DNA of 64,000 nt from the NCBI RefSeq assembly GCF_016899425.1, contig NZ_CP045994.1, forward strand, positions 2,418,001 to 2,482,000, in the 5' to 3' direction. Source of the DNA: Burkholderia sp. MS389. Its GTDB lineage: Bacteria; Pseudomonadota; Gammaproteobacteria; Burkholderiales; Burkholderiaceae. Below, piece by piece: positions 26,938 to 35,969 of this stretch (the first letter of the stretch is position 1; every line of letters begins with the position of its first letter). Below the pieces are notes generated by a model. It was not told the origin of the DNA and did not search any database. It saw only the letters and a program-made list of their open reading frames with translations. The translations under genes were made by a program, and so were the position numbers.

Positions 26938-29454
26938 ATGTTGACCGATCGGCTTTTCGCACGCTCGGCGCGACCGCCGGGCCCGCCGGCGGAGTCGCAG
27001 CCGTCCCGTTGGCACCACGGACCGTGGTGGTCCAATTCCTATTTGCTGACGCCGCTGCTGTCGATCCTGGTGTTCCTCGTCGTGATGAGCCTCATCCTGT
27101 GGAGCCTCAACCGGCGCGAACAGCAGCAGCAGGAAGACACCCTGTTTCGCAACGTCGCGTGGGCCCAGCAGCAGATCCGCCTGTCGATGACGGGCGCGCA
27201 GGAACAACTGCAGGCGCTGTCGCGCGACCTCGCGTCCGGCCGCCTCGATCAGAACGCGTTCCAGATGGCGGTCGCGGACGTGATGCAGACGCATCCGGAA
27301 ATCCTCTACCTGAACTGGTACACGGCGCCGGGCGTGCAGCGCTGGCCGGCCGTGCATCCACCGCTGCTCGGCCAACGGCTCGCGAAGCCCGGCGACGCGC
27401 AGATGCAGGACGCGGTGCGCGGCGCGTACGACGAGGCGCGCAGCACGCGCCGCCAGGCGTATTCGCCGCTGATCTACGACGAGTTCGGCAACGGCTTCAT
27501 CACGTTGCAGACGCCGGTAATGCGCGGCGACCGCGAATATCTCGGCTCGCTCGCCGCGGTGTTCTCGGTCGAAGGGATCCTGAAGCACGACATTCCGCAG
27601 GAGCTGTCGTCGAAGTACAAGATCTCGATCACCGACTCGAACAACCGCGAGCTGTCGTCCACGTCGACGCGCCCGCGACTGCCGCGCGACTCGCACTACG
27701 ATCTCCCGCTCGACCCGCCCGGCCAAGGGCTGACGGTGCGCGTGTACGCGTTCCCGCAGCTCACGAACCTGACCAACAACACGCTCGTGTGGCTCGTCGC
27801 CGGGCTGTCGTGCTTCGTGCTATGGAGCCTCTGGAGCCTGTGGAAGCACACGCGCCAGCGCTTCGAGGCGCAGCAGGCGCTGTACGCTGAGGCGTTCTTC
27901 CGCCGCGCGATGGAAAACTCGGTGCTGATCGGCATGCGCGTGCTCGACATGCACGGCCGCATCACGCACGTGAACCCCGCGTTCTGCCGGATGACGGGCT
28001 GGGACGAGACCGATCTCGTCGGCAAGGTCGCGCCGTTCCCGTATTGGCCGCGCGACGCGTACCCGGAAATGCAGCGCCAGCTCGACATGACGCTGCGCGG
28101 CAAGGCGCCGAGTTCGGGCTTCGAGCTGCGCGTGCGGCGCAAGAACGGCACGCTGTTCCATGCGCGCCTGTACGTGTCGCCGCTGATCGACAGTTCGGGC
28201 CGCCAGACCGGCTGGATGTCGTCGATGACCGACATCACCGAGCCGAAGCGCGCGCGCGAAGAGCTCGCGGCCGCGCACGAACGCTTCACGACGGTGCTCG
28301 AAAGCCTCGACGCCGCGGTGTCGGTGCTCGCCGCCGACGAAGCCGAGCTGCTGTTCGCGAACCGCTACTACCGCCACCTGTTCGGCATCCGTCCGGACGG
28401 CCATCTGGAGCTGTCGGGCGGCGGCTTCGACCGCGCGCAGGCGTCGTCCGACTCGATCGACATGGTCGACGCGTTCGCGGGCCTGCCGGCCGCCGCGCTG
28501 ACAAGCAGCACGGCGGACGCGCAGGAGGTGTACGTCGAGAGCATCCAGAAGTGGTTCGAGGTGCGCCGCCAGTACATCCAGTGGGTGGACGGCCACCTCG
28601 CGCAGATGCAGATCGCGACCGACATCACGACCCGCAAGAAGGCGCAGGAACTCGCGCACCAGCAGGAAGAAAAGCTGCAGTTCACGAGCCGATTGATGAC
28701 GATGGGCGAAATGGCGTCGTCGATTGCTCACGAATTGAATCAGCCGCTCGCCGCGATCAACAACTACTGTTCGGGCACGCTCGCGCTCGTCAAGAGCGGC
28801 CGCGGCACGCCCGAGACGCTGCAGCCGGCGCTGGAGAAGACCGCGCAGCAGGCGCTGCGCGCGGGGATGATCGTCAAGCGGATCCGCGAATTCGTGAAGC
28901 GCAGCGAGCCGAAGCGCCAGCCGGCGCGGGTCGCGGACATCGTCGCCGACGCGGTCGGGCTCGCCGAAATCGAGGCCAGGAAGCGCAGAATCCGGATCGT
29001 CACGGAAATCCTCGCAAGAATGCCTATTATTTATGTCGACCCCGTGTTGATCGAGCAGGTGCTCGTGAACCTGATGAAGAACGCAGCCGAGGCGATGGCC
29101 GACGTGAAACCGGCGTCGGTGGACGGCGTGATCCGCGTCGTCGCCGACATCGATGCGGGCTTCGTCGACATCCGTGTGATCGACCAGGGCCCGGGCGTCG
29201 ACGAAGCGACCGCCGAGCGCCTGTTCGAACCGTTTTACAGCACCAAGTCCGATGGCATGGGCATGGGGCTGAACATCTGCCGTTCGATCATCGAATCGCA
29301 TCGGGGGCGTCTGTGGGTGGTCAACAACGTCGAGCCGGACGGCCGCATTTCCGGCGCGACGTTCCACTGCAGCCTGCCCATTGGGGAACCCGCTGATCTC
29401 GGCCAAGGGGGGCGCGAGGCATCGGCATCACATACCGTTACGGGAGAACTATGA
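26938..29454 (+). CDS. fixL: Membrane PAS-domain sensor histidine kinase, FixL-like
   Basis: Sensor of a two-component system; autophosphorylates and passes phosphate to the FixJ-type regulator that follows. The 838-residue protein has a membrane segment at about 35-57, a periplasmic domain (about 60-280), a second segment near 285-303, a PAS/PAC (about 320-445), a second PAS (about 450-575), then the HisKA box SSIAHELNQPLAA (His near 604) and ATPase domain with NAAEAM, DQGPGVD and GMGMGLNIC. B. cepacia complex homologues are called FixL. I do not see the FixL haem-ligand histidine motif in either PAS, so oxygen sensing is not proven. The stop overlaps fixJ by four bases (ATGA). Confidence 0.9.
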   Translation: MLTDRLFARSARPPGPPAESQPSRWHHGPWWSNSYLLTPLLSILVFLVVMSLILWSLNRREQQQQEDTLFRNVAWAQQQIRLSMTGAQEQLQALSRDLASGRLDQNAFQMAVADVMQTHPEILYLNWYTAPGVQRWPAVHPPLLGQRLAKPGDAQMQDAVRGAYDEARSTRRQAYSPLIYDEFGNGFITLQTPVMRGDREYLGSLAAVFSVEGILKHDIPQELSSKYKISITDSNNRELSSTSTRPRLPRDSHYDLPLDPPGQGLTVRVYAFPQLTNLTNNTLVWLVAGLSCFVLWSLWSLWKHTRQRFEAQQALYAEAFFRRAMENSVLIGMRVLDMHGRITHVNPAFCRMTGWDETDLVGKVAPFPYWPRDAYPEMQRQLDMTLRGKAPSSGFELRVRRKNGTLFHARLYVSPLIDSSGRQTGWMSSMTDITEPKRAREELAAAHERFTTVLESLDAAVSVLAADEAELLFANRYYRHLFGIRPDGHLELSGGGFDRAQASSDSIDMVDAFAGLPAAALTSSTADAQEVYVESIQKWFEVRRQYIQWVDGHLAQMQIATDITTRKKAQELAHQQEEKLQFTSRLMTMGEMASSIAHELNQPLAAINNYCSGTLALVKSGRGTPETLQPALEKTAQQALRAGMIVKRIREFVKRSEPKRQPARVADIVADAVGLAEIEARKRRIRIVTEILARMPIIYVDPVLIEQVLVNLMKNAAEAMADVKPASVDGVIRVVADIDAGFVDIRVIDQGPGVDEATAERLFEPFYSTKSDGMGMGLNICRSIIESHRGRLWVVNNVEPDGRISGATFHCSLPIGEPADLGQGGREASASHTVTGEL

Positions 29455-30089
29455 ATAGCCCTGTCACCACCACTCAGGAAACCGTCTTTGTCGTCGACGA
29501 CGACGAGGCCGTACGGGACTCGCTGCGCTGGCTGCTGGAGGCGAACGGCTATCGCGTGCAATGCTTCTCGAGCGCCGAGCAGTTCCTCGATGCGTACCAG
29601 CCGGCGCAGCAGGCCGGCCAGATCGCGTGCCTGATCCTCGACGTGCGGATGTCGGGCATGAGCGGCCTCGAATTGCAGGAACGCCTGATCGCCGACAATG
29701 CCGCGCTGCCGATCATCTTCGTCACCGGCCACGGCGACGTGCCGATGGCCGTGTCGACGATGAAAAAGGGTGCGATGGACTTTATCGAGAAACCGTTCGA
29801 CGAAGCCGAGCTGCGCAAGCTCGTCGAGCGGATGCTCGACAAGGCCCGAAGCGAAAGCAAGAGCGTCCAGGAGCAGCGCGCCGCGAGCGAACGCCTGTCG
29901 AAGCTGACCGCGCGCGAGCAGCAGGTGCTCGAACGGATCATCGCGGGCCGCCTGAACAAGCAGATCGCCGACGATCTCGGCATCAGCATCAAGACGGTCG
30001 AGGCGCACCGCGCGAACATCATGGAAAAGCTCAACGTCAACACGGTGGCCGACCTGCTGCGCCTCGCGCTGTCGAAGAAACAGGCCTGA
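29451..30089 (+). CDS. fixJ: FixJ-family response regulator (REC plus LuxR HTH)
   Basis: Transcription factor activated by the kinase that overlaps it by four bases. The 212-residue protein has a receiver domain (about 10-125) with the acidic pair VVDDDEA, phospho-acceptor Asp in LILDVRMSG near 62, TGHGDVPMAVSTMKKGAMDFIEKP (Thr and Lys switch residues), then a LuxR-type HTH (about 145-205; LTAREQQVLERIIAG and KTVEAHRANIMEKL). The spacing and type match FixJ. Homologous fixLJ pairs in the B. cepacia complex are reported to influence biofilm and virulence; that is known of the family, not shown here. No downstream partner gene on this transcript. Confidence 0.93.
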   Translation: MNSPVTTTQETVFVVDDDEAVRDSLRWLLEANGYRVQCFSSAEQFLDAYQPAQQAGQIACLILDVRMSGMSGLELQERLIADNAALPIIFVTGHGDVPMAVSTMKKGAMDFIEKPFDEAELRKLVERMLDKARSESKSVQEQRAASERLSKLTAREQQVLERIIAGRLNKQIADDLGISIKTVEAHRANIMEKLNVNTVADLLRLALSKKQA

Positions 30090-30265
30090 GCGGGTGCTCC
30101 GGCCGCGGCGGCACGGCCCGCCCCGGCTGCCCGGCCCGCAACCGGCGTTTGCCGCCCCGCGCGATGCGGCCCACTCGCGCGGCGGCGGCCGTTCCTCCCG
30201 GCGCACGCGCGCCGCGGCCATGACGCTTCCCGTTGATTCGCTGTCGGACGGCAGCAGGCGAACGG

Positions 30266-30304
30266 TATAATTACGTGCTTTGCTACGGCGCTTCGGGCGC
30301 CGTA
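30266..30304 (+). promoter_or_regulatory. folD -10 box and 5' leader hairpin
   Basis: TATAAT at 30266-30271, followed by a perfect 8-bp hairpin TACGGCGC-TTCGG-GCGCCGTA (30284-30304) in the leader, 36 bases before the ATG. No clear -35. The hairpin may stabilise the 5' end or act in control; no known riboswitch fold is recognised. Confidence 0.5.
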
Positions 30305-30340
30305 CGCCCGCATTCCAACTTCCCGGCAGGACCCACCACC

Positions 30341-31201
30341 ATGACAGCCCTCCTCATCGACGGCAACGCCCTTTCGAAGACCTTGCGCGCCCAGGCCGCC
30401 GAACGCGCCGCCGCGCTGACCGCGCGCGGCCACCAGCCCGGTCTCGCGGTGATCCTCGTCGGCGCGAACCCGGCGAGCGAAGTCTACGTGCGCAACAAGA
30501 TCAAGGCGTGCGAGGACAACGGTTTCTTCTCGCTGAAGGATGCGTACCCGGCCACGCTGTCGGAAGCCGACCTGCTCGCGCGCATCGACGCGCTGAACCG
30601 CGACCCGAAGATCCACGGCATCCTCGTCCAGCTGCCGCTGCCCGCGCATATCGACAGCCACAAGGTGATCGAGGCGATCGCGCCGGAAAAGGACGTCGAC
30701 GGCTTTCACGTCGCGAACGCGGGCGCGCTGATGACCGGCAAGCCGCTGTTCCGCCCGTGCACGCCGTACGGCGTGATGAAGATGTTCGAAGCGCACGGCA
30801 TCGCGCTGCAAGGCGCGAACGCGGTCGTGATCGGCCGCTCGAACATCGTCGGCAAGCCGATGGCGATGATGCTGCTCGACGCCGGCGCGACCGTGACGAT
30901 CTGCCACAGCAAGACGCGCGACCTCGCCGCACATACGCGCCAGGCCGACATCGTGGTCGCCGCGGTCGGCAAGCGCAACATCCTGACCGCCGACATGGTG
31001 AAGCCGGGCGCGACGGTGATCGACGTCGGCATGAACCGCGACGACGCGGGCAAGCTGTGCGGCGACGTCGATTTCGCGGGCGTGAAGGAAGTCGCCGGCT
31101 ACATCACGCCGGTGCCGGGCGGCGTCGGCCCGATGACGATCACGATGCTGCTGATCAACACGATCGAATCCGCCGAACGCGCGGCGGCCTCCGCAGCCTG
31201 A
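30341..31201 (+). CDS. folD: Bifunctional methylenetetrahydrofolate dehydrogenase/methenyl-THF cyclohydrolase
   Basis: Interconverts 5,10-methylene-, methenyl- and 10-formyl-tetrahydrofolate with NADP. The 286-residue protein (E. coli 288) has the catalytic [13 protein letters not shown] (Tyr near 50, Lys near 54), [10 protein letters not shown] near 98-107, the dinucleotide motif [18 protein letters not shown] near 164 and the C-terminal PGGVGPMT. The frame is open upstream to 30233, but ATG 30341 matches the family start and sits after a leader with its own -10 box. The ribosome site GGCAGGA is eleven bases upstream. Downstream lies a 14-bp tandem repeat, then prlC. Confidence 0.97.
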   Translation: MTALLIDGNALSKTLRAQAAERAAALTARGHQPGLAVILVGANPASEVYVRNKIKACEDNGFFSLKDAYPATLSEADLLARIDALNRDPKIHGILVQLPLPAHIDSHKVIEAIAPEKDVDGFHVANAGALMTGKPLFRPCTPYGVMKMFEAHGIALQGANAVVIGRSNIVGKPMAMMLLDAGATVTICHSKTRDLAAHTRQADIVVAAVGKRNILTADMVKPGATVIDVGMNRDDAGKLCGDVDFAGVKEVAGYITPVPGGVGPMTITMLLINTIESAERAAASAA

Positions 31202-31268
31202 CACTGCCTTTGCCCAGCCGGCGCGCGGTTCAGCGCGCCGGCGCCTCGCCAGCCGCCATCGCGCGGCT

Positions 31269-31338
31269 GCACCTCGCCGGCCGCATCTCGCCGGCCGCAC
31301 CTCGCCGGCCGCACCTCTCCGGCCGCACCTCGCCGGCC
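31269..31338. repeat. 14-bp tandem repeat, five copies, between folD and prlC
   Basis: Unit GCACCTCGCCGGCC, five contiguous copies: 31269-31282, 31283-31296 (one C-to-T change), 31297-31310, 31311-31324 (one G-to-T change) and 31325-31338. It lies in non-coding DNA 68 bases after the folD stop. Each unit contains GCCGGC, so the array can also fold. A typical slipped-strand VNTR. Confidence 0.95.
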
Positions 31339-31487
31339 GCCCGCATCCGACCCTGCGTCAATCGCGTCATTAGAAACTAACGATTGGAAAGCGCGCGATG
31401 CGCCCCAATAATGTCGGTATCGGGCGCTGCTTCGTCGCGCCTCACCCTTTTCACCCCGGTTCATCCGGCAACAGACAGGGAGTCTTA

Positions 31488-33575
31488 ATGTCCGCCAGCG
31501 CCAACACCAATCCGCTCCTCGACTTCTCCGGCCTGCCCCGTTTCGGCGAGATCCGCCCGGAACACGTGACGCCCGCGCTCGATACGCTGCTCGATGCCGC
31601 CAGCCGCGCGGTCGAAACGGCGAGCGCGAGCGACACGCCGTCGACCTGGGCCGCCGTCGTCGAGACGGTCGAGCGAGCCACGGAGCCGCTCGGCCGCGCA
31701 TGGGGCATCGTCGGCCACCTGAATGCGGTCGCCGACACGCCCGAACTGCGGGCTGCCTACGGTGAAAACCTGCCGCGCGTGACCGAGTTCTGGTCGAGCG
31801 TCGGCCAGAATCTCGCGCTGTACGAAAAGTACAAGGCGATCGCCGCGAGCGCCGAATACGCGACGCTGTCCGCCGAGCGCAAGAAGATCCTCGACAATGC
31901 GTTGCGCGACTTCCGCCTGTCGGGCGCCGAGCTGCCCGAGGACCAGAAGCCGCGCTTCGCGGAATTGCAGGAACAGCAGGCCGCGCTGTCGAAGGCGTTC
32001 TCCGATCACGTGCTCGACGCGACCAATGCGTACGCGTACTTCGCGAAGGACGAAGCCGAGCTGGCCGGCCTGCCCGGCGACGCGATCGAGGCCGCCCGCG
32101 AAGCCGCGCAGAAGGACGGCAAGGAAGGCTGGAAATTCACGCTGCATTTCCCGTCGTACTTCCCGGTGCTGCAGTACGCGGACAACCGCGCGCTGCGCGA
32201 GACGCTCTACCGCGCGTATGCGACGCGCGCGTCGGAGCTCGGGCCGCAGTATGGCGACGGCAAGGCCGAATGGGACAACACGGCGATCGTCGCCGACGCG
32301 CTGAAGCTGCGCCGCGAAGAGGCGCAGATGCTCGGCTACCGCAACTTCGCCGAAGTGTCGCTCGCGCCGAAAATGGCCGAATCGCCGCAGCAGGTGATCG
32401 CGTTCCTCGAGGATCTCGCGACGCGCGCCCGCCCGCACGCGGACAAGGACTGGGACGAACTGCGCACGTTCGCCGCGAATGCGCTCGGCCTGACCGAACT
32501 CGCGCCGTGGGACGTCGCGTACGCGGCCGAAAAGCTTCGCCAGCAGCGCTATGCGTTCTCGGAAAACGAGGTCAAGCAGTACTTCCCGGAGCCGGCCGCG
32601 CTGAAGGGCCTCTTCACCGTCACCGAAACGCTGTTCGGCGTGAAGATCAAGCCGGACGACGCGCCGGTATGGCACAAGGACGTGCGCTTCTTCCGCGTCG
32701 AGAACCGCGACGGCTCGCTCGTCGCGCAGTTCTATCTCGACCTGTACGCGCGCGAAGGCAAGCGCGGCGGCGCGTGGATGGACGACGCCCGTTCGCGCGC
32801 GAAGCGCGGCAGCGACGTGCAGACGCCCGTCGCGTACCTGACCTGCAACTTCTCCGCGCCGGTCGGCGGCAAGCCCGCGTGCTTCACGCACGACGAGGTC
32901 ATCACGCTGTTCCATGAATTCGGCCACGGGTTGCACCACATGCTCACGCGCGTCGACGAGCTCGGCGTGTCGGGCATCAACGGCGTCGAATGGGATGCGG
33001 TCGAACTGCCGTCGCAGTTCATGGAGAACTTCTGCTGGGAATGGGACGTGCTGTCGTCGATGTCGTCGCATGTCGATACGGGCGCCGCGCTGCCGCGCGC
33101 GCTGTTCGACAAGATGATCGCCGCGAAGAACTTCCAGAGCGGGCTCGGTACGCTGCGCCAGATCGTGTTCTCGATGTTCGACATGCTGCTGCACGTCGAT
33201 TTCGACCCGGCCGGCGCCACCGGCGTGACCGCGTTCGCGCGCGAGATCAACGAGCGCTATCACGTGATCCCGCAGGCGGCGTTCTCGCGCTGGCCGAACA
33301 CGTTCAGCCATATCTTCGCGGGCGGCTACGCGGCCGGCTACTACAGCTACAAGTGGGCCGAGGTGCTGTCGGCCGACGCGTACGCGGCGTTCGAGGAAGC
33401 GGCCGCCACCAGCGGCAGCGTGCTCGACGCGGCAACCGGCACGCGCTATCGCCGCGAAATCCTCGAGGTCGGCGGCAGCCGTCCGGCGATGGAGTCGTTC
33501 AAGGCGTTCCGCGGCCGCGAACCGCAGATCGACGCGCTGCTGCGCCACAACGGGATGGCCGCGTCCGCGCACTGA
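31488..33575 (+). CDS. prlC: Oligopeptidase A (M3 metallopeptidase)
   Basis: Cytoplasmic zinc endopeptidase that degrades signal peptides and short peptides. The 695-residue protein (E. coli 680) has the M3 zinc site HEFGHGLHHML near residue 480 (HExxH with the third Glu in FMENFCWEWD near 515) and the family's C-terminal GGYAAGYYSYKWAEVLSADAYAAFEE. No signal peptide. ATG 31488 has CAGGGAG nine bases upstream, chosen over the frame start at 31398. An intrinsic terminator follows at 33618, just ahead of the convergent dinB. Confidence 0.97.
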   Translation: MSASANTNPLLDFSGLPRFGEIRPEHVTPALDTLLDAASRAVETASASDTPSTWAAVVETVERATEPLGRAWGIVGHLNAVADTPELRAAYGENLPRVTEFWSSVGQNLALYEKYKAIAASAEYATLSAERKKILDNALRDFRLSGAELPEDQKPRFAELQEQQAALSKAFSDHVLDATNAYAYFAKDEAELAGLPGDAIEAAREAAQKDGKEGWKFTLHFPSYFPVLQYADNRALRETLYRAYATRASELGPQYGDGKAEWDNTAIVADALKLRREEAQMLGYRNFAEVSLAPKMAESPQQVIAFLEDLATRARPHADKDWDELRTFAANALGLTELAPWDVAYAAEKLRQQRYAFSENEVKQYFPEPAALKGLFTVTETLFGVKIKPDDAPVWHKDVRFFRVENRDGSLVAQFYLDLYAREGKRGGAWMDDARSRAKRGSDVQTPVAYLTCNFSAPVGGKPACFTHDEVITLFHEFGHGLHHMLTRVDELGVSGINGVEWDAVELPSQFMENFCWEWDVLSSMSSHVDTGAALPRALFDKMIAAKNFQSGLGTLRQIVFSMFDMLLHVDFDPAGATGVTAFAREINERYHVIPQAAFSRWPNTFSHIFAGGYAAGYYSYKWAEVLSADAYAAFEEAAATSGSVLDAATGTRYRREILEVGGSRPAMESFKAFRGREPQIDALLRHNGMAASAH

Positions 33576-33617
33576 GCGCGCCGCCCGGCCCTTCCGGCTG
33601 TTCCGGCTGCATCGACA

Positions 33618-33643
33618 GGCACCGCTTCGGCGGTGCCTTTTTT
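33618..33643 (+). terminator. Intrinsic terminator of prlC
   Basis: GGCACCGC-TTCG-GCGGTGCC followed by TTTTTT: a perfect 8-bp stem with a stable UUCG loop and six Ts. It overlaps the dinB stop. Confidence 0.92.
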
Positions 33644-34728
33644 CATGGCGCGGGCGTGTCGTCGCCCGCTTCGTCGTCGAACAGCAGGAATTGCCCGTGG
33701 CGCTCGGCCGTGTCCTCGTCGATACGCACGCCGACGCCGAGCAGCCGCACCGGCTGCGCGCGCCGCAACAACCCCTTCGCGAGCAGCGTGACGGCCGTCT
33801 CGGCATTCGTCGCGTCGGCCACGCACTCGACCGTCGTACGCTGGAAATCGGCGAAGCGGATCTTCACGTACAGCTTGCGGATCGACCGCGCGGCGCCGGC
33901 GCGCTCGATCCGCGCGTCGAGTTGCACGACGAGGCGTCGGATTTCGTCCGCGCATTGCTCGAGCGTCGTCAGGTCGGTCACGTAGGTCGTCTCGACACTG
34001 ACCGACTTGCGCTCCTGGTCGGCCTGCACGAGCCGCTCGTCGATCCCGCGCGACAGTTCGTACAGCCGCCGCCCGAACGCGCCGAACTCGCGGTGCAGGT
34101 CGATCAGCGGCCAGTCGCGCAGCTGCGCGCAGGTCTGGATGCCGAGCCGGTCGAGCCGCGTGGCCGTCACCTTGCCGACCCCGTGCAGCTTGCGCACCGG
34201 CAGCGCCGCGACGAACGCGTCGATCTCGTGCGGCCGCACGACGAACAGCCCGTCGGGCTTGTTCCAGTCGGACGCGATCTTCGCGATGAACTTGTTCGGT
34301 GCGACGCCCGCCGACACGGTCACGCCGACCGTATCGCGCACCCGCTCGCGGATCTCGCGCGCGATCAGTGTCGCGCTGCCCTGGCAACGCTCCGACCCGC
34401 TGACATCGAGGTACGCCTCGTCGAGCGACAGCGGCTCGACGTCCGGCGTGTAGTCGCGATAGATCGCCATGATCTGCCGCGACGCCGCGCGATACTTGTC
34501 CATCGCGGACGGCAGGATCAGCAGGTCCGGGCACTTGCGCATCGCCAGCGCCGACGACATCGCCGAATGCACGCCGTAGCGCCGCGCCTCGTAGTTGCAG
34601 GTCGCGATCACGCCGCGCTGGTCGGGCCGGCCGCCGACCGCGAGCGGCCGGTTGCGCAGCGACGGGTCGTCGCGCATCTCGACCGACGCGTAGAAGCAGT
34701 CGCAGTCGCAGTGGATGATCTTGCGCAT
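33643..34728 (-). CDS. dinB: DNA polymerase IV (Y-family, error-prone)
   Basis: Translesion polymerase induced in the SOS response. The 361-residue protein (E. coli 351) has the catalytic acidic residues in HCDCDCFYASVEMRD (about 6-20) and SLDEAYLDVSG (about 103-113), then the thumb HhH and little-finger domains. I choose ATG 34728 because MRKIIH is exactly the E. coli start. In-frame GTGs lie at 34794 and 34818; the latter is inside the LexA box and is excluded, while 34794 would add a 22-residue Pro-rich head. The C-terminus ends in a short acidic tail (FDDEAGDD) like a beta-clamp binding region. An SOS box lies at 34803-34822. Confidence 0.95.
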   Translation of the reverse strand: MRKIIHCDCDCFYASVEMRDDPSLRNRPLAVGGRPDQRGVIATCNYEARRYGVHSAMSSALAMRKCPDLLILPSAMDKYRAASRQIMAIYRDYTPDVEPLSLDEAYLDVSGSERCQGSATLIAREIRERVRDTVGVTVSAGVAPNKFIAKIASDWNKPDGLFVVRPHEIDAFVAALPVRKLHGVGKVTATRLDRLGIQTCAQLRDWPLIDLHREFGAFGRRLYELSRGIDERLVQADQERKSVSVETTYVTDLTTLEQCADEIRRLVVQLDARIERAGAARSIRKLYVKIRFADFQRTTVECVADATNAETAVTLLAKGLLRRAQPVRLLGVGVRIDEDTAERHGQFLLFDDEAGDDTPAP

Positions 34729-34802
34729 GCGCGGTGGCGCGTCGCCGGGCGGCGGCGCGGGCGGATCGGCAGGCGGGATGGTGGTCGGGCTCACGGTGCC
34801 GA

Positions 34803-34822
34803 TACTGTACAAAAACACAGTG
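34803..34822 (-). promoter_or_regulatory. LexA (SOS) box upstream of dinB
   Basis: CTGT-N8-ACAG core (34805-34820) with flanking TA and TG matches the gamma/beta-proteobacterial LexA operator. It lies 75 bases before the chosen dinB ATG. Confidence 0.9.
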
Positions 34823-34981
34823 CCGGTTTCAACTGCCGCGTATGGCCGGAGCCTGCCGCCCGGAGCCCGGCCCCCACCCGGCGGCGCCGTACTGGCCGGG
34901 TTTGCGCGGATCGTACCGGCCGGGCACGTGCAGCGGCGCCTATACTCGTCTGCCGCGATACACGAAACGCAGGGGTGTCAG

Positions 34982-35674
34982 ATGAAGACGATCGGACTGA
35001 TCGGCGGCATGAGCTGGGAATCGTCGGCCGAGTACTACCGGATGATCAACCGGCACTCGAAGGCATTGCACGGCGGCCATCACAACGCGAAGAGCGTGCT
35101 GGTCACGGTCGACTTCGCCGAGATCGAAGCGCGGCAGCGCACGCACGACTGGGCCGCGCTCGGCGAACGGATGGCCGACGCCGCGCGGCAGCTCGAAGCG
35201 GCCGGCGCCGATCTCGTCGTCCTGACGACCAATACGATGCATCGCGTGCACGAGGCGATCGAAGCCGCGGTGACGCTGCCGTTCCTGCACATCGCCGACC
35301 CGACCGGCAGCGCGCTGCGCGACGCGGGCGTCGAGCGCGTCGCCCTGCTCGGCACGCGCTACACGATGGAGCTGCCGTTCTATGCGGAGCGGTTGCGCGA
35401 GAAGTTCGGGCTCGACGTGCTGACGCCGGACGAACGCGGGCGCGACGACGTGCACCGGATCATCTACGACGAGCTGTGCCACGGTGTGATCTCGGCGGAA
35501 TCGCGCGTGACGTACGTGTCGGTCATCGACGAACTGGCAAAACGCGGCGCGCAGGCCGTGATCCTCGGCTGCACGGAAATTACGCTGCTGATCGGCGCGG
35601 ACGATTCGCCGCTGCCGGTATTCGATACGACCGCGCTGCATGCGAAGGCGGCCGTCGAATGGGCGGCGCGCTGA
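34982..35674 (+). CDS. Aspartate/glutamate racemase family protein (YgeA-like)
   Basis: Cofactor-independent amino-acid racemase. The 230-residue protein is close to E. coli YgeA along its whole length and shares the unusual pair Thr83 (TTNTMH) and Cys197 (GCTEI), where most family members have two cysteines. YgeA-type enzymes with this pair are described as L-aspartate/glutamate-specific racemases that work in one direction, so the same is inferred here. It begins MKTIGLIGGMSWES and has HIADPTG and LLGTRYTME. AGGGGTG precedes ATG 34982. A single gene, divergent from dinB. Confidence 0.92.
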   Translation: MKTIGLIGGMSWESSAEYYRMINRHSKALHGGHHNAKSVLVTVDFAEIEARQRTHDWAALGERMADAARQLEAAGADLVVLTTNTMHRVHEAIEAAVTLPFLHIADPTGSALRDAGVERVALLGTRYTMELPFYAERLREKFGLDVLTPDERGRDDVHRIIYDELCHGVISAESRVTYVSVIDELAKRGAQAVILGCTEITLLIGADDSPLPVFDTTALHAKAAVEWAAR

Positions 35675-35969
35675 ACGACGCACGCCGGCGCTGAACGACA
35701 ATCGCCGCCTGAAGGTATCACCGCATTGTTCCGCGCGGCAGGATTCAGTCTCCCGAGGCGCGCCTCGCCGCGCGCGCGACTCCGTGCTCTCGCCCGCCAC
35801 ACGGGCCTGGCGCGCACGGCCCGCGAATCACCCAACGCGGCTCGCGCGGGCGCGCCGACACGACTGGTTATTCATTGGTAATAAAGTGACCGCAAATTGG
35901 TACGCGAGCAGCGGCGCTCAATCGACCCTGCTCGTCGCAGTCTCTTTTCCACCAACAGGAAACAGGAAA

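Noticed and set aside
30284-30304. The folD leader hairpin as a THF riboswitch
   Set aside because: Only one short stem is present; the multi-helix fold and conserved loop of the THF riboswitch are not visible.
31269-31338. The 14-bp array as a CRISPR
   Set aside because: Units are contiguous with no spacers, and no cas genes are in the window.
34729-34818. Longer dinB beginning at the GTG at 34818
   Set aside because: That codon is inside the LexA box, so a transcript starting there would have no room for its promoter.
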